In this document: in pieces, positions 8,496 to 17,288 of the stretch
Position numbering within the stretch: position 1 is the stretch's first letter
Layout of the letters: each line of letters starts with the position of its first letter
Assembly (NCBI RefSeq): GCF_017353185.1
Contig: NZ_JAFMYV010000003.1
Coordinates: forward strand, 523,460 to 587,459
Source: Fibrella rubiginis
GTDB lineage: Bacteria > Bacteroidota > Bacteroidia > Cytophagales > Spirosomataceae
Direction: 5' to 3'
Length of the DNA: 64,000 nt
The notes under the pieces: model-generated
What the model was told of the DNA's origin: nothing
Seen by the model: only the letters and a program-made list of their open reading frames with translations
Databases searched by the model: none
Made by a program: the position numbers and the translations under genes

Positions 8496-8912
8496 ATGGC
8501 TATGGCTGACCAGATAGACTACCACAAGGCTTTGCTCAATGGTGAGAGCAATAAGCGGGGGCAGCGGAAGAGTGTTTCTGCCGTCAGGCCGATCAATACG
8601 CATGAGGTGATCGAGCTGCTTAAGCTGGCTTACGAGGGAGAATCTACGCACGGGGTAGTCCGACGAGCCGCCAAAGACCTGTTGATCGACATGACGGCTG
8701 GTGGCTGGCAAATCAACGCCCCGCAACATACGGGTGGCCGACCCGACGACCCGGACCCCGACGATAACCTGCACATCACCATCCGGTCGTCGGGTTTTGG
8801 TGGGTGTCACATACGGCTAACACGAGACGGCTACATCAGGCAGATTACCCTGGGACGCGCTGACAAAACAGTGGGCAAACCCTGGCAGGCTACTGGCACC
8901 CCGCACTCGTGA
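8496..8912 (+). CDS. hypothetical protein, possible effector partner (138 aa)
   Basis: Function not recognised. It begins 3 bp after the amidase stop, so the two are almost certainly co-expressed, the usual arrangement of effector and immunity. The first half is helical and charged; the middle contains a Pro/Asp-rich loop (GGRPDDPDPDDN, about residues 80-91) and then a small beta segment (LHITIRSSGFGGCHIRLTRDGY). It has no signal peptide or lipobox, which is unusual for an immunity protein against a periplasmic amidase. It could instead be an adaptor, a cytoplasmic inhibitor or a second effector. Confidence 0.7.
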   Translation: MAMADQIDYHKALLNGESNKRGQRKSVSAVRPINTHEVIELLKLAYEGESTHGVVRRAAKDLLIDMTAGGWQINAPQHTGGRPDDPDPDDNLHITIRSSGFGGCHIRLTRDGYIRQITLGRADKTVGKPWQATGTPHS

Positions 8913-8958
8913 AGGCAGCACAGGTGCTACCGCACACTGCACATAACACACCGACACC

Positions 8959-9393
8959 ATGAACGCCTACACACTTGTGGCCCCGCTGGCCCGCCTGATG
9001 CAACCCCGCCACCTGCCCAAAGTACCCGTGGTGGAGGCCATTCGGCAGCACATCGACCTGCTGCTGGCTACACGCCTGGGTGAGTACCGCTTCGACCCGC
9101 TGATGGGTAGCGCCGTTTGGCAGGGTGACTACACCGCCATCACGAACCCGACCATCTGGAAAGGTGAAACCGAACAGGCCATTGCCCAGCTGATTCTTCG
9201 GTATGAAAAACGCCTCATCACCACCCGCGTCTACGTAGACGTAGATGACCTCGACGAAACCGACCAGGACGGCGGGCCTGTCCGTGCCCGCAAACGCCTC
9301 ACGATCCGGGTGGGGGGCACCCTGTTCGCCACCGACGAAGCCCTGCCCGAACTGGCATTCATCCTGTATATCAACCCCGTTGCCAGCGAATAA
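8959..9393 (+). CDS. tssE: T6SS baseplate protein TssE (gp25-like)
   Basis: GPW/gp25 family baseplate component, 144 residues. The conserved region includes LLLATRLGEYRFDPLMGSAVW and the later TEQAIAQLILRYEKRL helix with the following strands (RKRLTIRVGGTLF). TssE caps the distal end of the sheath at the baseplate and helps start polymerisation. It is followed by tssF and tssG, its wedge partners, in the expected order. The start is the only ATG in a sensible position. Confidence 0.9.
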   Translation: MNAYTLVAPLARLMQPRHLPKVPVVEAIRQHIDLLLATRLGEYRFDPLMGSAVWQGDYTAITNPTIWKGETEQAIAQLILRYEKRLITTRVYVDVDDLDETDQDGGPVRARKRLTIRVGGTLFATDEALPELAFILYINPVASE

Positions 9394-9418
9394 CGACATC
9401 TTCTTGAAGCTAACCACC

Positions 9419-11242
9419 ATGAATAGCCTCGATACCCGCGACCAGATTAAAGCCCGGATGCTGCGCGACACCGCCCGCCTCTGGGGCCTCAGCGACAACC
9501 AGCTGGACACTACCGCGTTTGATCCGCTGGTAGACCTTTTGCTGGGTACGCTGGCGGCTGAGTCGGAGCGGGTATATGGCGAAATTCTGGCGTCGCGGGG
9601 GCGCATTCTGGAGCGGCTGGTGCAGGTGTTGCTGCCCGAAACCGTAACGGGTCCGCGACCAGCCCACGGCCTGCTGATGGCCCAGCCCACCGAAAACCGG
9701 GCCGTGGCCGCCCACGACATGCCACTAACGGTGCGCCACCCCCAAACCGGCGACGAACTGGGGTTGCTACCCGCCGGTCGGTTTTCGCTCCTCAACGGGC
9801 GGGTGGTCTGCGGGGCTGCCGGGGCACAACTCTGGCGGCTCGACGACCAGCAAAACCGTACGCCCGTGGCCTCGGCACCGCCGCATCGCCGCCTGCCCGA
9901 ATACACCCTCTGGCTGGGTCTCGATTTACCACTTCAGTCGCAATACGCTGATAGTGAATCAGATAACACTGCCCGGTTCTATTTTAACTGGAAAAATCAG
10001 CCCAACGCCATGCAGTACTGTGCGCAGCTTGGCCAGACAGGGTGGCAGGTGGAAGGTAGCCCGGCCCGGCCCCTGACGGCCATCCACACGCTACAGCCCG
10101 AACCAGCTGACAACGGGGCAACCGACACGGCCGACCTGCACGAACTGGAGCAACACGCCCAGCGCTACTACCGCCCGCATTTTGTGACCGTCACGCTCAC
10201 AGACGTTGGTCCCGCTGGTGCCGCCCCCGCCATCCTGACCGACTCGTTCGATGCGGCGTTACTGCAAACGCTGCCCCCGCTGACGTGGCTGCGGGTGTCG
10301 TTTCCGCCCACGTTCAGCGCCGACATGCTCCAGCAGACCGACTGTCTGCTCAACGCATTTCCGGTGCTGAACATCCAGGCCAGCACCCCCACGTTTCGTC
10401 TGAACGACATCCTCAACGTGTTTCCGCTCCAGACCGACCGCCCCCTGCTGGCTGTAGTGGAAGTAACTGACAGCGAAGGTAATACCTACGCGCCACACAC
10501 CCTGGGCGACGATCCTACCCGGCGTACCTACACCCTGCGGCACCGGGGCGTGGGCCGGTTCGACAGTCGGCAGGCTGCAGACCTGGTGCAGCACACCCTC
10601 GATCAGCTCCGCGACGACAGTGCCGCGTTTCTGCCCCTGGGCTACGATGCACTGCGCGGGCAGGTAGAAGACATTCAGAAAAGCATGCAGCGCATCCGGC
10701 AGCAGTTGCCCCCCGCCGCCAGCCTCCCCGGCGAACCAACGCCGTTTCTGATCATCAACAACGCCCCCACGTCGGGCACGCTGTTTGTGCGCTGCTGGAC
10801 CACCGCCGCCGACCGGGCCAACCGCCTGCCCCTGTCGGCTAAGGTCGATACCACCTCGCCCGCCCTCCGGCGCGACCGCCCGGTGTCGTTGCTTCAGCCC
10901 CTGCTGGGTGGTATGGCCCGGTTGAACGACGCCGCCAGTCTACCCGCTTTTCGGCGTACGCTGCTCACACGGGGCCGGGCGCTGACGGCCGAAGACCTCC
11001 GGGCCATTGCCCTGGCTACGGCCCCCGATCTGATTACGGGGGCCACGATTCAGAAGAGTGTAGCCGTGGGCACCGAAGCCCGGCAGGGCCTCACCCGCGT
11101 ACTCGACGTGCGGCTGGCGTTTCGGGCAGGACGGGTGCTGGCCGCCGATGAAAAAGAACACTGGTGCCGCGAGGTAGCCGCGCAGATAGATGGCCTCTGG
11201 GCAGGGGTGTTGCCCATACGCGTTATTCCCGAAACCGCCTGA
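9419..11242 (+). CDS. tssF: T6SS baseplate protein TssF
   Basis: Baseplate wedge protein (gp6-like), 607 residues from the chosen ATG (MNSLDTRDQIKARMLRDTARLWG). An upstream in-frame ATG would overlap tssE by about 150 bp and encode a low-complexity Thr/Pro stretch, so it was rejected. Typical TssF features are the N-terminal helix followed by FDPLVDLLLGTLAAESERVYGEI (in parts) and a long beta-rich body. Its TGA stop overlaps the tssG ATG in the form TGATG, indicating translational coupling and fixed stoichiometry of the TssF2-TssG wedge. Confidence 0.9.
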   Translation: MNSLDTRDQIKARMLRDTARLWGLSDNQLDTTAFDPLVDLLLGTLAAESERVYGEILASRGRILERLVQVLLPETVTGPRPAHGLLMAQPTENRAVAAHDMPLTVRHPQTGDELGLLPAGRFSLLNGRVVCGAAGAQLWRLDDQQNRTPVASAPPHRRLPEYTLWLGLDLPLQSQYADSESDNTARFYFNWKNQPNAMQYCAQLGQTGWQVEGSPARPLTAIHTLQPEPADNGATDTADLHELEQHAQRYYRPHFVTVTLTDVGPAGAAPAILTDSFDAALLQTLPPLTWLRVSFPPTFSADMLQQTDCLLNAFPVLNIQASTPTFRLNDILNVFPLQTDRPLLAVVEVTDSEGNTYAPHTLGDDPTRRTYTLRHRGVGRFDSRQAADLVQHTLDQLRDDSAAFLPLGYDALRGQVEDIQKSMQRIRQQLPPAASLPGEPTPFLIINNAPTSGTLFVRCWTTAADRANRLPLSAKVDTTSPALRRDRPVSLLQPLLGGMARLNDAASLPAFRRTLLTRGRALTAEDLRAIALATAPDLITGATIQKSVAVGTEARQGLTRVLDVRLAFRAGRVLAADEKEHWCREVAAQIDGLWAGVLPIRVIPETA

Positions 11243-12189
11243 TGGACAAGCCATTAGCTACCGATATTCGAGCCGAAGTATGGCTGGCTCTTCAACTCGC
11301 CAGACCAGATCACCCCAATGTGGTGGTGCGGCCACAGGGTACGTTTACCCGTTCGTTTAGCCCCGACGTGCTCAGCGTTGAAGACGTTGACGCCCTGCCC
11401 GGCGAGGCCGATAGGCGGTACGTTGACCTCAGCCGTGAAGGGTTCTACGACATGCTGCCCGAAGCCCTGTTTCATCCGCCCAGAGCCGCGTCGGGCCGCA
11501 CCGAAACACCGGCGGCTCTGTCGAAACGGTTGCGGCAGGAAGAGCAGCAGGGCCGACAGTTCTGGCTACCCGCCGAGCAGGAAGTGATGCGGCAGCGGGT
11601 GCGGATCGAGCAGCAGGAAGCCCAGACGCTGACCAAAGCCACCGGCCCCATCTGGCAGGAGGTGTTCGACTGGCTGCTGTCTGTACGGGGCTTCACCTTC
11701 ACCGACCGGCAGCAGGTTTGTTTGCTGGCTATCTGGATCAATGCGCACCGGGTGGTGGGCAACTGGCCCGAAACGGCCGCCTATTTCACCCGCTTTTTGC
11801 AGGTGCCCGTGCACATTACCCATGGCCCACGCCGCGCGCCGCTGCGGCCAGTGCGGTTCTCCGACCGGACCGACACCAGCCCGACACCCCGCCTGGGGGC
11901 CATGCGAATGGGGATCGACTGGATTTTGCCACCCAGCCACGACCCTGCCGACGATGGCGGGGTGGTGCAGCTAGCCATTGGCCCACTGCCCCCCGCCCAA
12001 CTGGCCGATTACCTGCCCAACGGCATTGGCTGGCGGTATATCTCGTTACTGGCCGGGTACCTGCTCCCCGCCGACGCCGATTACCTGGTGGTACCCCTGC
12101 CCGACGCCAAAGGAGCCTTTTTCTCTCTCGCCAACTCCCCAACCGCCGGTCGGCTGGGTATGACAACAGCGTTGATTAGTGATGAATGA
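11242..12189 (+). CDS. tssG: T6SS baseplate protein TssG
   Basis: Baseplate wedge partner of TssF, 315 residues, starting within the tssF stop codon (TGATG). Assignment rests on position, size and coupling to tssF, with patterns compatible with the TssG family (for example LAIGPLPPAQLADYLPNG and the C-terminal GYLLPADADYLVVPL). The stop lies just before a GC-rich core sequence shared with several intergenic inverted repeats elsewhere in the window. Sequence similarity within TssG is low in general, so this call leans more on context than those for TssB, TssC or Hcp. Confidence 0.8.
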   Translation: MDKPLATDIRAEVWLALQLARPDHPNVVVRPQGTFTRSFSPDVLSVEDVDALPGEADRRYVDLSREGFYDMLPEALFHPPRAASGRTETPAALSKRLRQEEQQGRQFWLPAEQEVMRQRVRIEQQEAQTLTKATGPIWQEVFDWLLSVRGFTFTDRQQVCLLAIWINAHRVVGNWPETAAYFTRFLQVPVHITHGPRRAPLRPVRFSDRTDTSPTPRLGAMRMGIDWILPPSHDPADDGGVVQLAIGPLPPAQLADYLPNGIGWRYISLLAGYLLPADADYLVVPLPDAKGAFFSLANSPTAGRLGMTTALISDE

Positions 12190-12238
12190 TAAGTGATGAG
12201 CGGTCCGCCGCCGCGGTGATGAATTATTAATCTTCTTT
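12181..12238. repeat. tssG-tssN repeat remnant with shared GC core
   Basis: Short A/T-rich words (GTGATGAATGATAAGTGATGA at the left, TGATGAATTATTAAT at the right) flank the core CGGTCCGCCGCCGCGG at 12201-12216. The flanks are direct, not inverted, copies, so this looks like half of one of the long palindromes seen elsewhere. The exact 10-mer CGGTCCGCCG recurs at 42131-42140 and, on the other strand, at 53355-53364. Confidence 0.5.
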
Positions 12239-12241
12239 CCC

Positions 12242-13093
12242 ATGACAACTGATCTTCTCTTGACGCTGGCCAGTCTGCTGAGCATTGGGCTGGCGGCGCT
12301 TACGCTCCTGATACTGCGACGGCGGACCGACGTTTTGACCAAAAAAATGGGCCTCTACCTGCTGGCAGCCCTGGTGCTGGCGGGTGGGCTGGGCGCGGGC
12401 CTGTCGCGGATGGAGTCGGTGACGATGGCGTTCTACTGGCTCGAAGGCATGGTGCTGGTGCTCGGTATGGGGCACCTGGTCATGAGCCGTCAGCAGTTTG
12501 CGTGGCTCCGCACCAGCCCTATCAGCGACGAACTGGCCCTGGCAGGTCTGGTAGCAAGCCTGATGGCGGTGACCCAGACACTGGCCTATGGCCTGATGCA
12601 CCCGGCAGGCCCATTTTTGCCCGCACTGGCGCTGGGCTGGCTCCCGTTTTTCCTGCCCCTGTTATTCATGCTGGCCTACGAAGCCTTTGTGCTCATTCCG
12701 GCGCGGGTGTACCGCAAATGGTTCTACCCCGTAGACCGCGAAGTGCCCTTGATTGAACTTGTCGACACCATCCGGCTGCACGTGCAGGTGAGCAAAGCAC
12801 CCGATCAGCCCGCCCTCACAACCTACACCGTGAAGGCGCCCATTGACCGGACGCTGCACGACCTGTTTCACTACATGATCTATTCGCACAACCACGAAGA
12901 AGATCCCGAACACCCCATTCAGTATCACGAAGTAAACACCGAAGGCAGCCTGCTAGGCTGGGTATTTTACCGCCCCCGGCTGGGTGGTTTCGTTAAATCC
13001 TACCTCGACCCCAGCCTGTCGCTCAGTCGTAGTCACCTTAAAACAGACGCCACAATAGTAGCCCGTAGCTACGTCAGCAGCGTGGAAAACTAG
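12242..13093 (+). CDS. tssN: T6SS membrane protein TssN (Bacteroidota subtype iii)
   Basis: 283-residue membrane protein of the Bacteroidota T6SS-iii, which lacks the TssJLM complex. About five hydrophobic segments fill residues 1-160 (for example LLLTLASLLSIGLAALTLL, LYLLAALVLAGGLGAGL and FLPALALGWLPFFLPLLFML). A soluble C-terminal cytoplasmic domain follows, with a ubiquitin-like-looking TIRLHVQVSKAPDQPALTTY start. Its neighbours tssG and tssK fit a role in anchoring the baseplate to the inner membrane, which is inference from the family. Confidence 0.85.
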   Translation: MTTDLLLTLASLLSIGLAALTLLILRRRTDVLTKKMGLYLLAALVLAGGLGAGLSRMESVTMAFYWLEGMVLVLGMGHLVMSRQQFAWLRTSPISDELALAGLVASLMAVTQTLAYGLMHPAGPFLPALALGWLPFFLPLLFMLAYEAFVLIPARVYRKWFYPVDREVPLIELVDTIRLHVQVSKAPDQPALTTYTVKAPIDRTLHDLFHYMIYSHNHEEDPEHPIQYHEVNTEGSLLGWVFYRPRLGGFVKSYLDPSLSLSRSHLKTDATIVARSYVSSVEN

Positions 13094-13095
13094 TT

Positions 13096-13154
13096 TTCGG
13101 TTTACTGTTGCTGAGCACAAAGCAACCTGGTACCCTCATCAACAGTAAACCGAA
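13096..13154. repeat. tssN-tssK inverted repeat
   Basis: Perfect 15-bp arms (TTCGGTTTACTGTTG at 13096-13110 and its complement at 13140-13154) around a 29-nt loop, followed by two further CAGTAAAC words up to the tssK start. It belongs to the same style of low-complexity intergenic palindrome found throughout the window. It may act as a weak terminator or mRNA processing site inside the operon. Confidence 0.6.
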
Positions 13155-13194
13155 GACAGTAAACAGTAAACTCAAACCAGAAGACTCAAAAGAC

Positions 13195-14346
13195 ATGCTT
13201 CCCCCAATCACCCACTGGCCTGTCAACTGGGCCGACGGCATGAAGATCACCCGGGATCACCTCCTGGCTACCGACGATGCCACCCGTGAGCTGGCCCGCG
13301 ACACGGCCGGTTCGCTGCTGTCGGGCCTCGACTATGGCCTGCTGCCCGCCGCCGCCGGGCAGGAATCGCCCCTGCGCATCACCTGCGACGGGCAGTCGGT
13401 AGTGGTGTCGGTGTGCCGGGCTATTACGCCGGGGGGTGCCCGCATTGAACTAAGCACCGACCCCGCCGACGCCCTTCACCTGCCCCTCAGCCCCGTCCGC
13501 GAGGCCTGGAGTAAGCTGGGGCAGACGGTGGGGTACGTGATTGTTGAGGCCAACCCCTTCAACCCGCAGCCGCACGGGCAGCCCGACCCCGTTGAGGAGC
13601 CGCTGCGCTACCCGTTTGTCTGGCCCGAACTGCGCCTTAACGCCGTGCCCACGGGGAGCCTCCATACGTCGCTGGCGGCGGCCTATCACCTGCCCGTGGG
13701 TAAGCTGCTGCTGGCCAACGGCGTGTTCAGCCTCGACAAAGAGTACCTGCCCCCCTGCCGGATGGTGGGTGTGCTGGCCGACTACCGCAACTACTACCAT
13801 AGCCTGCGCGAACACCTGAGCGGGCTTATCAACTACGCCACCATTGTGCTGGTTCGGGTGCGCACCAACGCCCGGTCGGGGCAGCCTAACGCCCTGGCCA
13901 CCAGCATCGGTTACGTAGCCGAAGCCTGCCTGTATAGCCTTGGCGATCAGCTCGACGCGTTTCAGCTGCGGGGCCTGCACGAGTCGCCGGTGGGGCTGGT
14001 GGCGGTGGGCAAGCGGCTGGCCCGGACGCTGCAAATCGCCATCCAGAGCACCCCCGACCGGGAGCGCGAAGCCATGTTCAACTACATCAAAAACTGGACG
14101 CCCATCACGCCCGTACAGTGGGAAACGGCCATCCAGGAAATGCTTGATACGCCCTACGAACACGCTGATTGTCATCCGGTGCTGGCCTCTTTTTTCCGGC
14201 TTGATGAATGCCTGATCAAGCTGTTTACCAAGCTGAGCGACCTGAATTATCTGGAGAAATCGAAAGACGAATTTTTCGTCGAAAAACAGGAAACACCACT
14301 ACCACGACCCGCCCCCGCCGCCAAAACGGGATTCTGGAGCCGATAA
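13195..14346 (+). CDS. tssK: T6SS baseplate protein TssK
   Basis: TssK, 383 residues, links baseplate wedges to the membrane complex. The conserved N-terminal pattern HWPVNWADGMKITRDHLLATD and the region YGLLPAAAGQESPLRI are typical of TssK N-terminal domains, which descend from phage receptor-binding protein shells. The ATG at 13195 was chosen because it immediately precedes this block; the upstream in-frame extension reads through the inverted repeat and is low complexity. It is followed by a perfect 27-bp hairpin before the PAAR gene. Confidence 0.88.
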   Translation: MLPPITHWPVNWADGMKITRDHLLATDDATRELARDTAGSLLSGLDYGLLPAAAGQESPLRITCDGQSVVVSVCRAITPGGARIELSTDPADALHLPLSPVREAWSKLGQTVGYVIVEANPFNPQPHGQPDPVEEPLRYPFVWPELRLNAVPTGSLHTSLAAAYHLPVGKLLLANGVFSLDKEYLPPCRMVGVLADYRNYYHSLREHLSGLINYATIVLVRVRTNARSGQPNALATSIGYVAEACLYSLGDQLDAFQLRGLHESPVGLVAVGKRLARTLQIAIQSTPDREREAMFNYIKNWTPITPVQWETAIQEMLDTPYEHADCHPVLASFFRLDECLIKLFTKLSDLNYLEKSKDEFFVEKQETPLPRPAPAAKTGFWSR

Positions 14347-14350
14347 CTAG

Positions 14351-14408
14351 AGTGAATGGTTGGATCGGGACGCGTAGCGTACTACGCGTCCCGATCCAAC
14401 CATTCACT
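14351..14408. repeat. perfect 27-bp hairpin between tssK and PAAR
   Basis: Arms at 14351-14377 and 14382-14408 are exact complements (27 of 27) closed by the tetraloop CGTA. It starts 5 bp after the tssK stop. The outer part is low complexity (AGTGAATGGTTGG) and is followed by further CATTCACT-like words. There is no T run, so it is not a canonical terminator; an RNA stabiliser or processing stem inside the operon is as likely. Confidence 0.85.
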
Positions 14409-14434
14409 CAATCACTCATTCATTCACAATCAAC

Positions 14435-14737
14435 ATGGGAAAGCCAGCAGCCCGAATGGGCGATATGCACATCTGCCCGATGGTCACCCCTGCCCTGCCA
14501 CCTATTCCGCACGTGGGTGGCCCGATTATGCCCCCCGGCAACCCGACGGTGCTTATTGGGGGGCAGCCCGCCGCCTGCATGGGCGACCTGTGCCTGTGCG
14601 TTGGCCCGCCCGACTCCATCATCGTGGGGTCTACGTCGGTGATGATTGGTGGCAAGCCCGCCGCCCGCATGGGTGATCAGACCGTACATGGCGGCAGCAT
14701 CGTCACTGGCTTTTTTACGGTCTTTATTGGCGGCTAA
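14435..14737 (+). CDS. PAAR-domain spike tip protein
   Basis: 100-residue stand-alone PAAR protein that sharpens the VgrG spike and can carry cargo. It shows the three PAAR-type repeats: MGKPAARMGDMHICP, a GQPAACMGDLCLCVGPPD block and GGKPAARMGDQTVHGG, with His and Cys residues (HIC, CLC, H in TVHGG) available for the zinc site at the tip. There is no C-terminal toxin extension, matching the effector-free VgrG. It lies 19 bp before tssO. Confidence 0.93.
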   Translation: MGKPAARMGDMHICPMVTPALPPIPHVGGPIMPPGNPTVLIGGQPAACMGDLCLCVGPPDSIIVGSTSVMIGGKPAARMGDQTVHGGSIVTGFFTVFIGG

Positions 14738-14755
14738 CAACTGCTCCACACGCTC

Positions 14756-15259
14756 ATGAACACATCCTTTGTCAAATTCCTGCTGGTCACGCTGGGGCTG
14801 GGCCTTGGCGTAGTAGGCGGCATCTACTGGCTGGCCGGACAGGGCGCGTCCGGGCGGCAAACCATCAGCCCCGCACAGGAAGTCCATTTCCTGACCGATG
14901 CCCAACTGGCCGACAGCCTGTATCGGCAGCTGAAGAAGACAGACCCCGTCGAGAAAGCCAGTGAGTTTTCGGCGGTGCGTTTTCAGCTTGAAGAAGCCAT
15001 TGGCCGGTTGCAGAAAGGCTACGGACCCGACACCCTCTTCAGCCAGATTACCGGCACCACCGGCCACAACTACCAGAAACTGATGGATCTGGTAGCCCTG
15101 AAAACGACCAACCGGCAGAGCCGTATAGCAACAAAAGCACAGCTGAAACTCCAGGTCGACGGCCTCAACACGGCCGTGCAGGCCCTGCAAACTCAGGTGC
15201 TGATGAAGCAGTCGAGCCTTGATAACCTCCGTGCCATGAAAGCCAGCCAACGACCATGA
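14756..15259 (+). CDS. tssO: T6SS transmembrane protein TssO
   Basis: 167-residue protein with a single N-terminal membrane anchor (FVKFLLVTLGLGLGVVGGIYWL, residues 5-26, quoted with a two-residue trim as FVKFLLVTLGLGLGVVGG) and a periplasmic helical, coiled-coil-like remainder (about 45-160). Size, topology and position before a second anchored protein match TssO of T6SS-iii. Its stop overlaps the start of the next gene by 4 bp, so the two are coupled and may form a trans-envelope subcomplex replacing TssJLM. Confidence 0.8.
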   Translation: MNTSFVKFLLVTLGLGLGVVGGIYWLAGQGASGRQTISPAQEVHFLTDAQLADSLYRQLKKTDPVEKASEFSAVRFQLEEAIGRLQKGYGPDTLFSQITGTTGHNYQKLMDLVALKTTNRQSRIATKAQLKLQVDGLNTAVQALQTQVLMKQSSLDNLRAMKASQRP

Positions 15260-16218
15260 AACCCGAAAACTACACCGAACGCACCCGCCGACAACTTCGG
15301 TTTGGTCTGTCGTACTTCACGCTGCTGACCCTGCTGGCCCTGTGCAGTTGGGTGTCATTTCGGACCATTCCCACCCTGGCCGACAAACAAAAAATGCAGT
15401 CGGCAGGGCGGCTGGCGACTTACCGTCAGCAGCTAACCCGCACCGACCTGCACCTGGCGGCCCTCAACCAGGGCACCCCCATCGACCAGCCGTGGCTGCG
15501 CACCTTCTTCAGTCAGGCCGACGCCCTGGATGGTCAGTTTACCGAACCCACTTTTTTGAACGCCACCCTCAGCTACCGCCGCCTGGTAGCCGAGTATGAA
15601 GACGGCCTCCAGAACCAGGACCCAGAACTGCAACAACTCGCCGCTCAACGCACCGACCTGCAAGCCAAGCAGTTGGGGTTACAAACCGCCCTGGCTGGCC
15701 TCAACAAAGCCATCGCCGCAGCGGCCGGTGGGGGCGCTGGCGCACCACCGGCCCCACCACCGGCGGAAAGCAAAGCCACTAACCTGCATCCGGCCATTTT
15801 CACGGGTTATTTCGGGCCATTTAAACCACTGCTGGTGCGGGGGTCGGGCGAGTTTGGCAACAACAGTCCGCTGGTGAACGCCTCGGCGCAGGTGATCGTC
15901 GTCGACGAGAAGCGGATTATCCTGAGCGTCTATTTCGAGGTAGGCGACAACAACACCTTCGCCAAAACCACCGAACGCTACGAACTCTACGCTGCCCCGC
16001 CGGGCCTTCGGATCACGGCCGTTTCGGCTCCGCAAAACACACCCTGGCGCATCAACTACACCGACCGCACCCAGCAGGACGACCAGTTTTCAGTGGCCGA
16101 CGGGCTGTTTACCTTCCAGCTTCAGGCCAATACCCCCGGCCTCGACGTGGGCGGGCCGGGCGGCAGTTCACTTACCATCAAACTCAACCGCCCCATTCGC
16201 ATCGACCTGGCGAAATAA
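15256..16218 (+). CDS. tssP: T6SS protein TssP
   Basis: 320-residue protein with one N-terminal membrane segment (LSYFTLLTLLALCSWVSF, about residues 17-34), a helical periplasmic stretch (40-155), a short Ala/Gly/Pro-rich linker (AAAAGGGAGAPPAPPP, about 155-172) and a beta-rich C-terminal domain. It starts 4 bp inside tssO. This anchored architecture and pairing with tssO are those of TssP in Bacteroidota systems. No tssQ or tssR could be named with confidence downstream. Confidence 0.78.
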   Translation: MKPENYTERTRRQLRFGLSYFTLLTLLALCSWVSFRTIPTLADKQKMQSAGRLATYRQQLTRTDLHLAALNQGTPIDQPWLRTFFSQADALDGQFTEPTFLNATLSYRRLVAEYEDGLQNQDPELQQLAAQRTDLQAKQLGLQTALAGLNKAIAAAAGGGAGAPPAPPPAESKATNLHPAIFTGYFGPFKPLLVRGSGEFGNNSPLVNASAQVIVVDEKRIILSVYFEVGDNNTFAKTTERYELYAAPPGLRITAVSAPQNTPWRINYTDRTQQDDQFSVADGLFTFQLQANTPGLDVGGPGGSSLTIKLNRPIRIDLAK

Positions 16219-16239
16219 CCCCGCCGCAGCGGGTGGGGT
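16218..16239 (+). terminator. possible hairpin after tssP
   Basis: Short GC-rich stem (ACCCC...GGGGT with an inner CCCGC/GCGGG pairing) beginning at the tssP stop. It lacks a T run and has a bulge, so terminator activity is uncertain. The 170-bp gap that follows shows no clear promoter. Confidence 0.3.
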
Positions 16240-16388
16240 ATTACCGCTCACTCAGTACCGCGCTACATCCCCTTTTTATGGGATTCGCCCGGTGAGGCAG
16301 GAGGCGACATTTGACCTGTGCTTACCACGGGCGGGTTGTCCATGACCTGTTCTTTTCTATCCACACCACAATCACAATCCACTTTACC

Positions 16389-17270
16389 ATGAAACAGCTC
16401 CGTACCCTCCTGACCCTGACGCTGGTCGTTAGCGGTCTGCTGGCCAGCCTCACCGGCTTTGGTCAGGCCAATCGGCGACCCGACCAGATTGTTCGCTACG
16501 ACAATACGGTCATTGATGCCCTCATCAGCGAAATCGACGAGACGAGTGTCTCATACCGCAAGACGTCGGCACCACAAGGGGCACTTTACCGCGTCAAAAA
16601 GTCGGAGATCAGCTACGTCCGCTACACCAACGGCGAAGTAGAACGGTTTGATGGCAAAGGCGCGAAAACTACACCCGCCCGCCCCACGGCCATGGTGGCC
16701 AGCCGGACGCAACCCGCCGCACGCCTGGCACCCGTTGCCAGGGCAAATGAAGCCAAAACCCGCTTCGGCCTCACCGTTGGCGGGGGTGCGGGATTGTTTC
16801 TTAGCTCGGTGGTCAACTCAGACATGGGCATGGCCCTACGGGGTGGTCTCACCGCCGAAATTCCCCTGGGCAGTAGCATAGCCCTGGCCCCGTCGGTCGA
16901 GTTTCTGCGCTTTTCCCGTACCGAGAGCAAAATTACTACGGCTCTCAACTATGGCGTGGTGACCCTGGCTATCGTGCCCCTCTACAAAGAGGGTAAATCT
17001 GTCAACCTGTTCTACTCACTGGGGGCGTATGGTGCCTATGGCATCAACATCACCGCCGAGGGCGAGAGCGCTTCGTTTAAAGAACTGGGCGTCAGCACCT
17101 TCCACGCTGGGGGCGACCTGAAGCTGGGCGCCCGGTTCAGCCAGGCCCTGACGATCTACGCCCAGGGTGATTACGGCTTCACGACGATGGCCGCCGATGC
17201 ACCAAAAGGGGCACCCCAGGTCACTCAGGCCACCTTTGGCCTTGGCATCCGCTACCTGTTCGGCAACTAA
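16389..17270 (+). CDS. outer-membrane beta-barrel protein with DUF-like N-terminal module
   Basis: 293 residues from the chosen ATG, which immediately precedes a clear signal peptide (LLTLTLVVSGLLASLTGFGQ, cut after about residue 27). A small module follows (DQIVRYDNTVIDALISEIDE ... EISYVRYTNGEVERF, about 30-85) resembling a stretch of the next gene, then a Pro/Ala-rich linker and an eight-strand-like barrel (from FGLTVGGGAGLFLSS to the terminal FGLGIRYLFGN). It probably resides in the outer membrane. Whether it works with the T6SS upstream is unknown. Confidence 0.72.
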   Translation: MKQLRTLLTLTLVVSGLLASLTGFGQANRRPDQIVRYDNTVIDALISEIDETSVSYRKTSAPQGALYRVKKSEISYVRYTNGEVERFDGKGAKTTPARPTAMVASRTQPAARLAPVARANEAKTRFGLTVGGGAGLFLSSVVNSDMGMALRGGLTAEIPLGSSIALAPSVEFLRFSRTESKITTALNYGVVTLAIVPLYKEGKSVNLFYSLGAYGAYGINITAEGESASFKELGVSTFHAGGDLKLGARFSQALTIYAQGDYGFTTMAADAPKGAPQVTQATFGLGIRYLFGN

Positions 17271-17288
17271 CAGCATCCACTCCACACC

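Noticed and set aside
9245..9418. Longer start of tssF overlapping tssE
   Set aside because: It would overlap tssE by about 150 bp and encodes a low-complexity stretch with no TssF similarity.
1..16218. Contractile phage tail, tailocin or extracellular injection system instead of T6SS
   Set aside because: TssB/TssC of DUF5458 type, Hcp, VgrG, TssK, TssN and ClpV together define T6SS-iii; no tail-fibre, tape-measure or lysis genes were seen.
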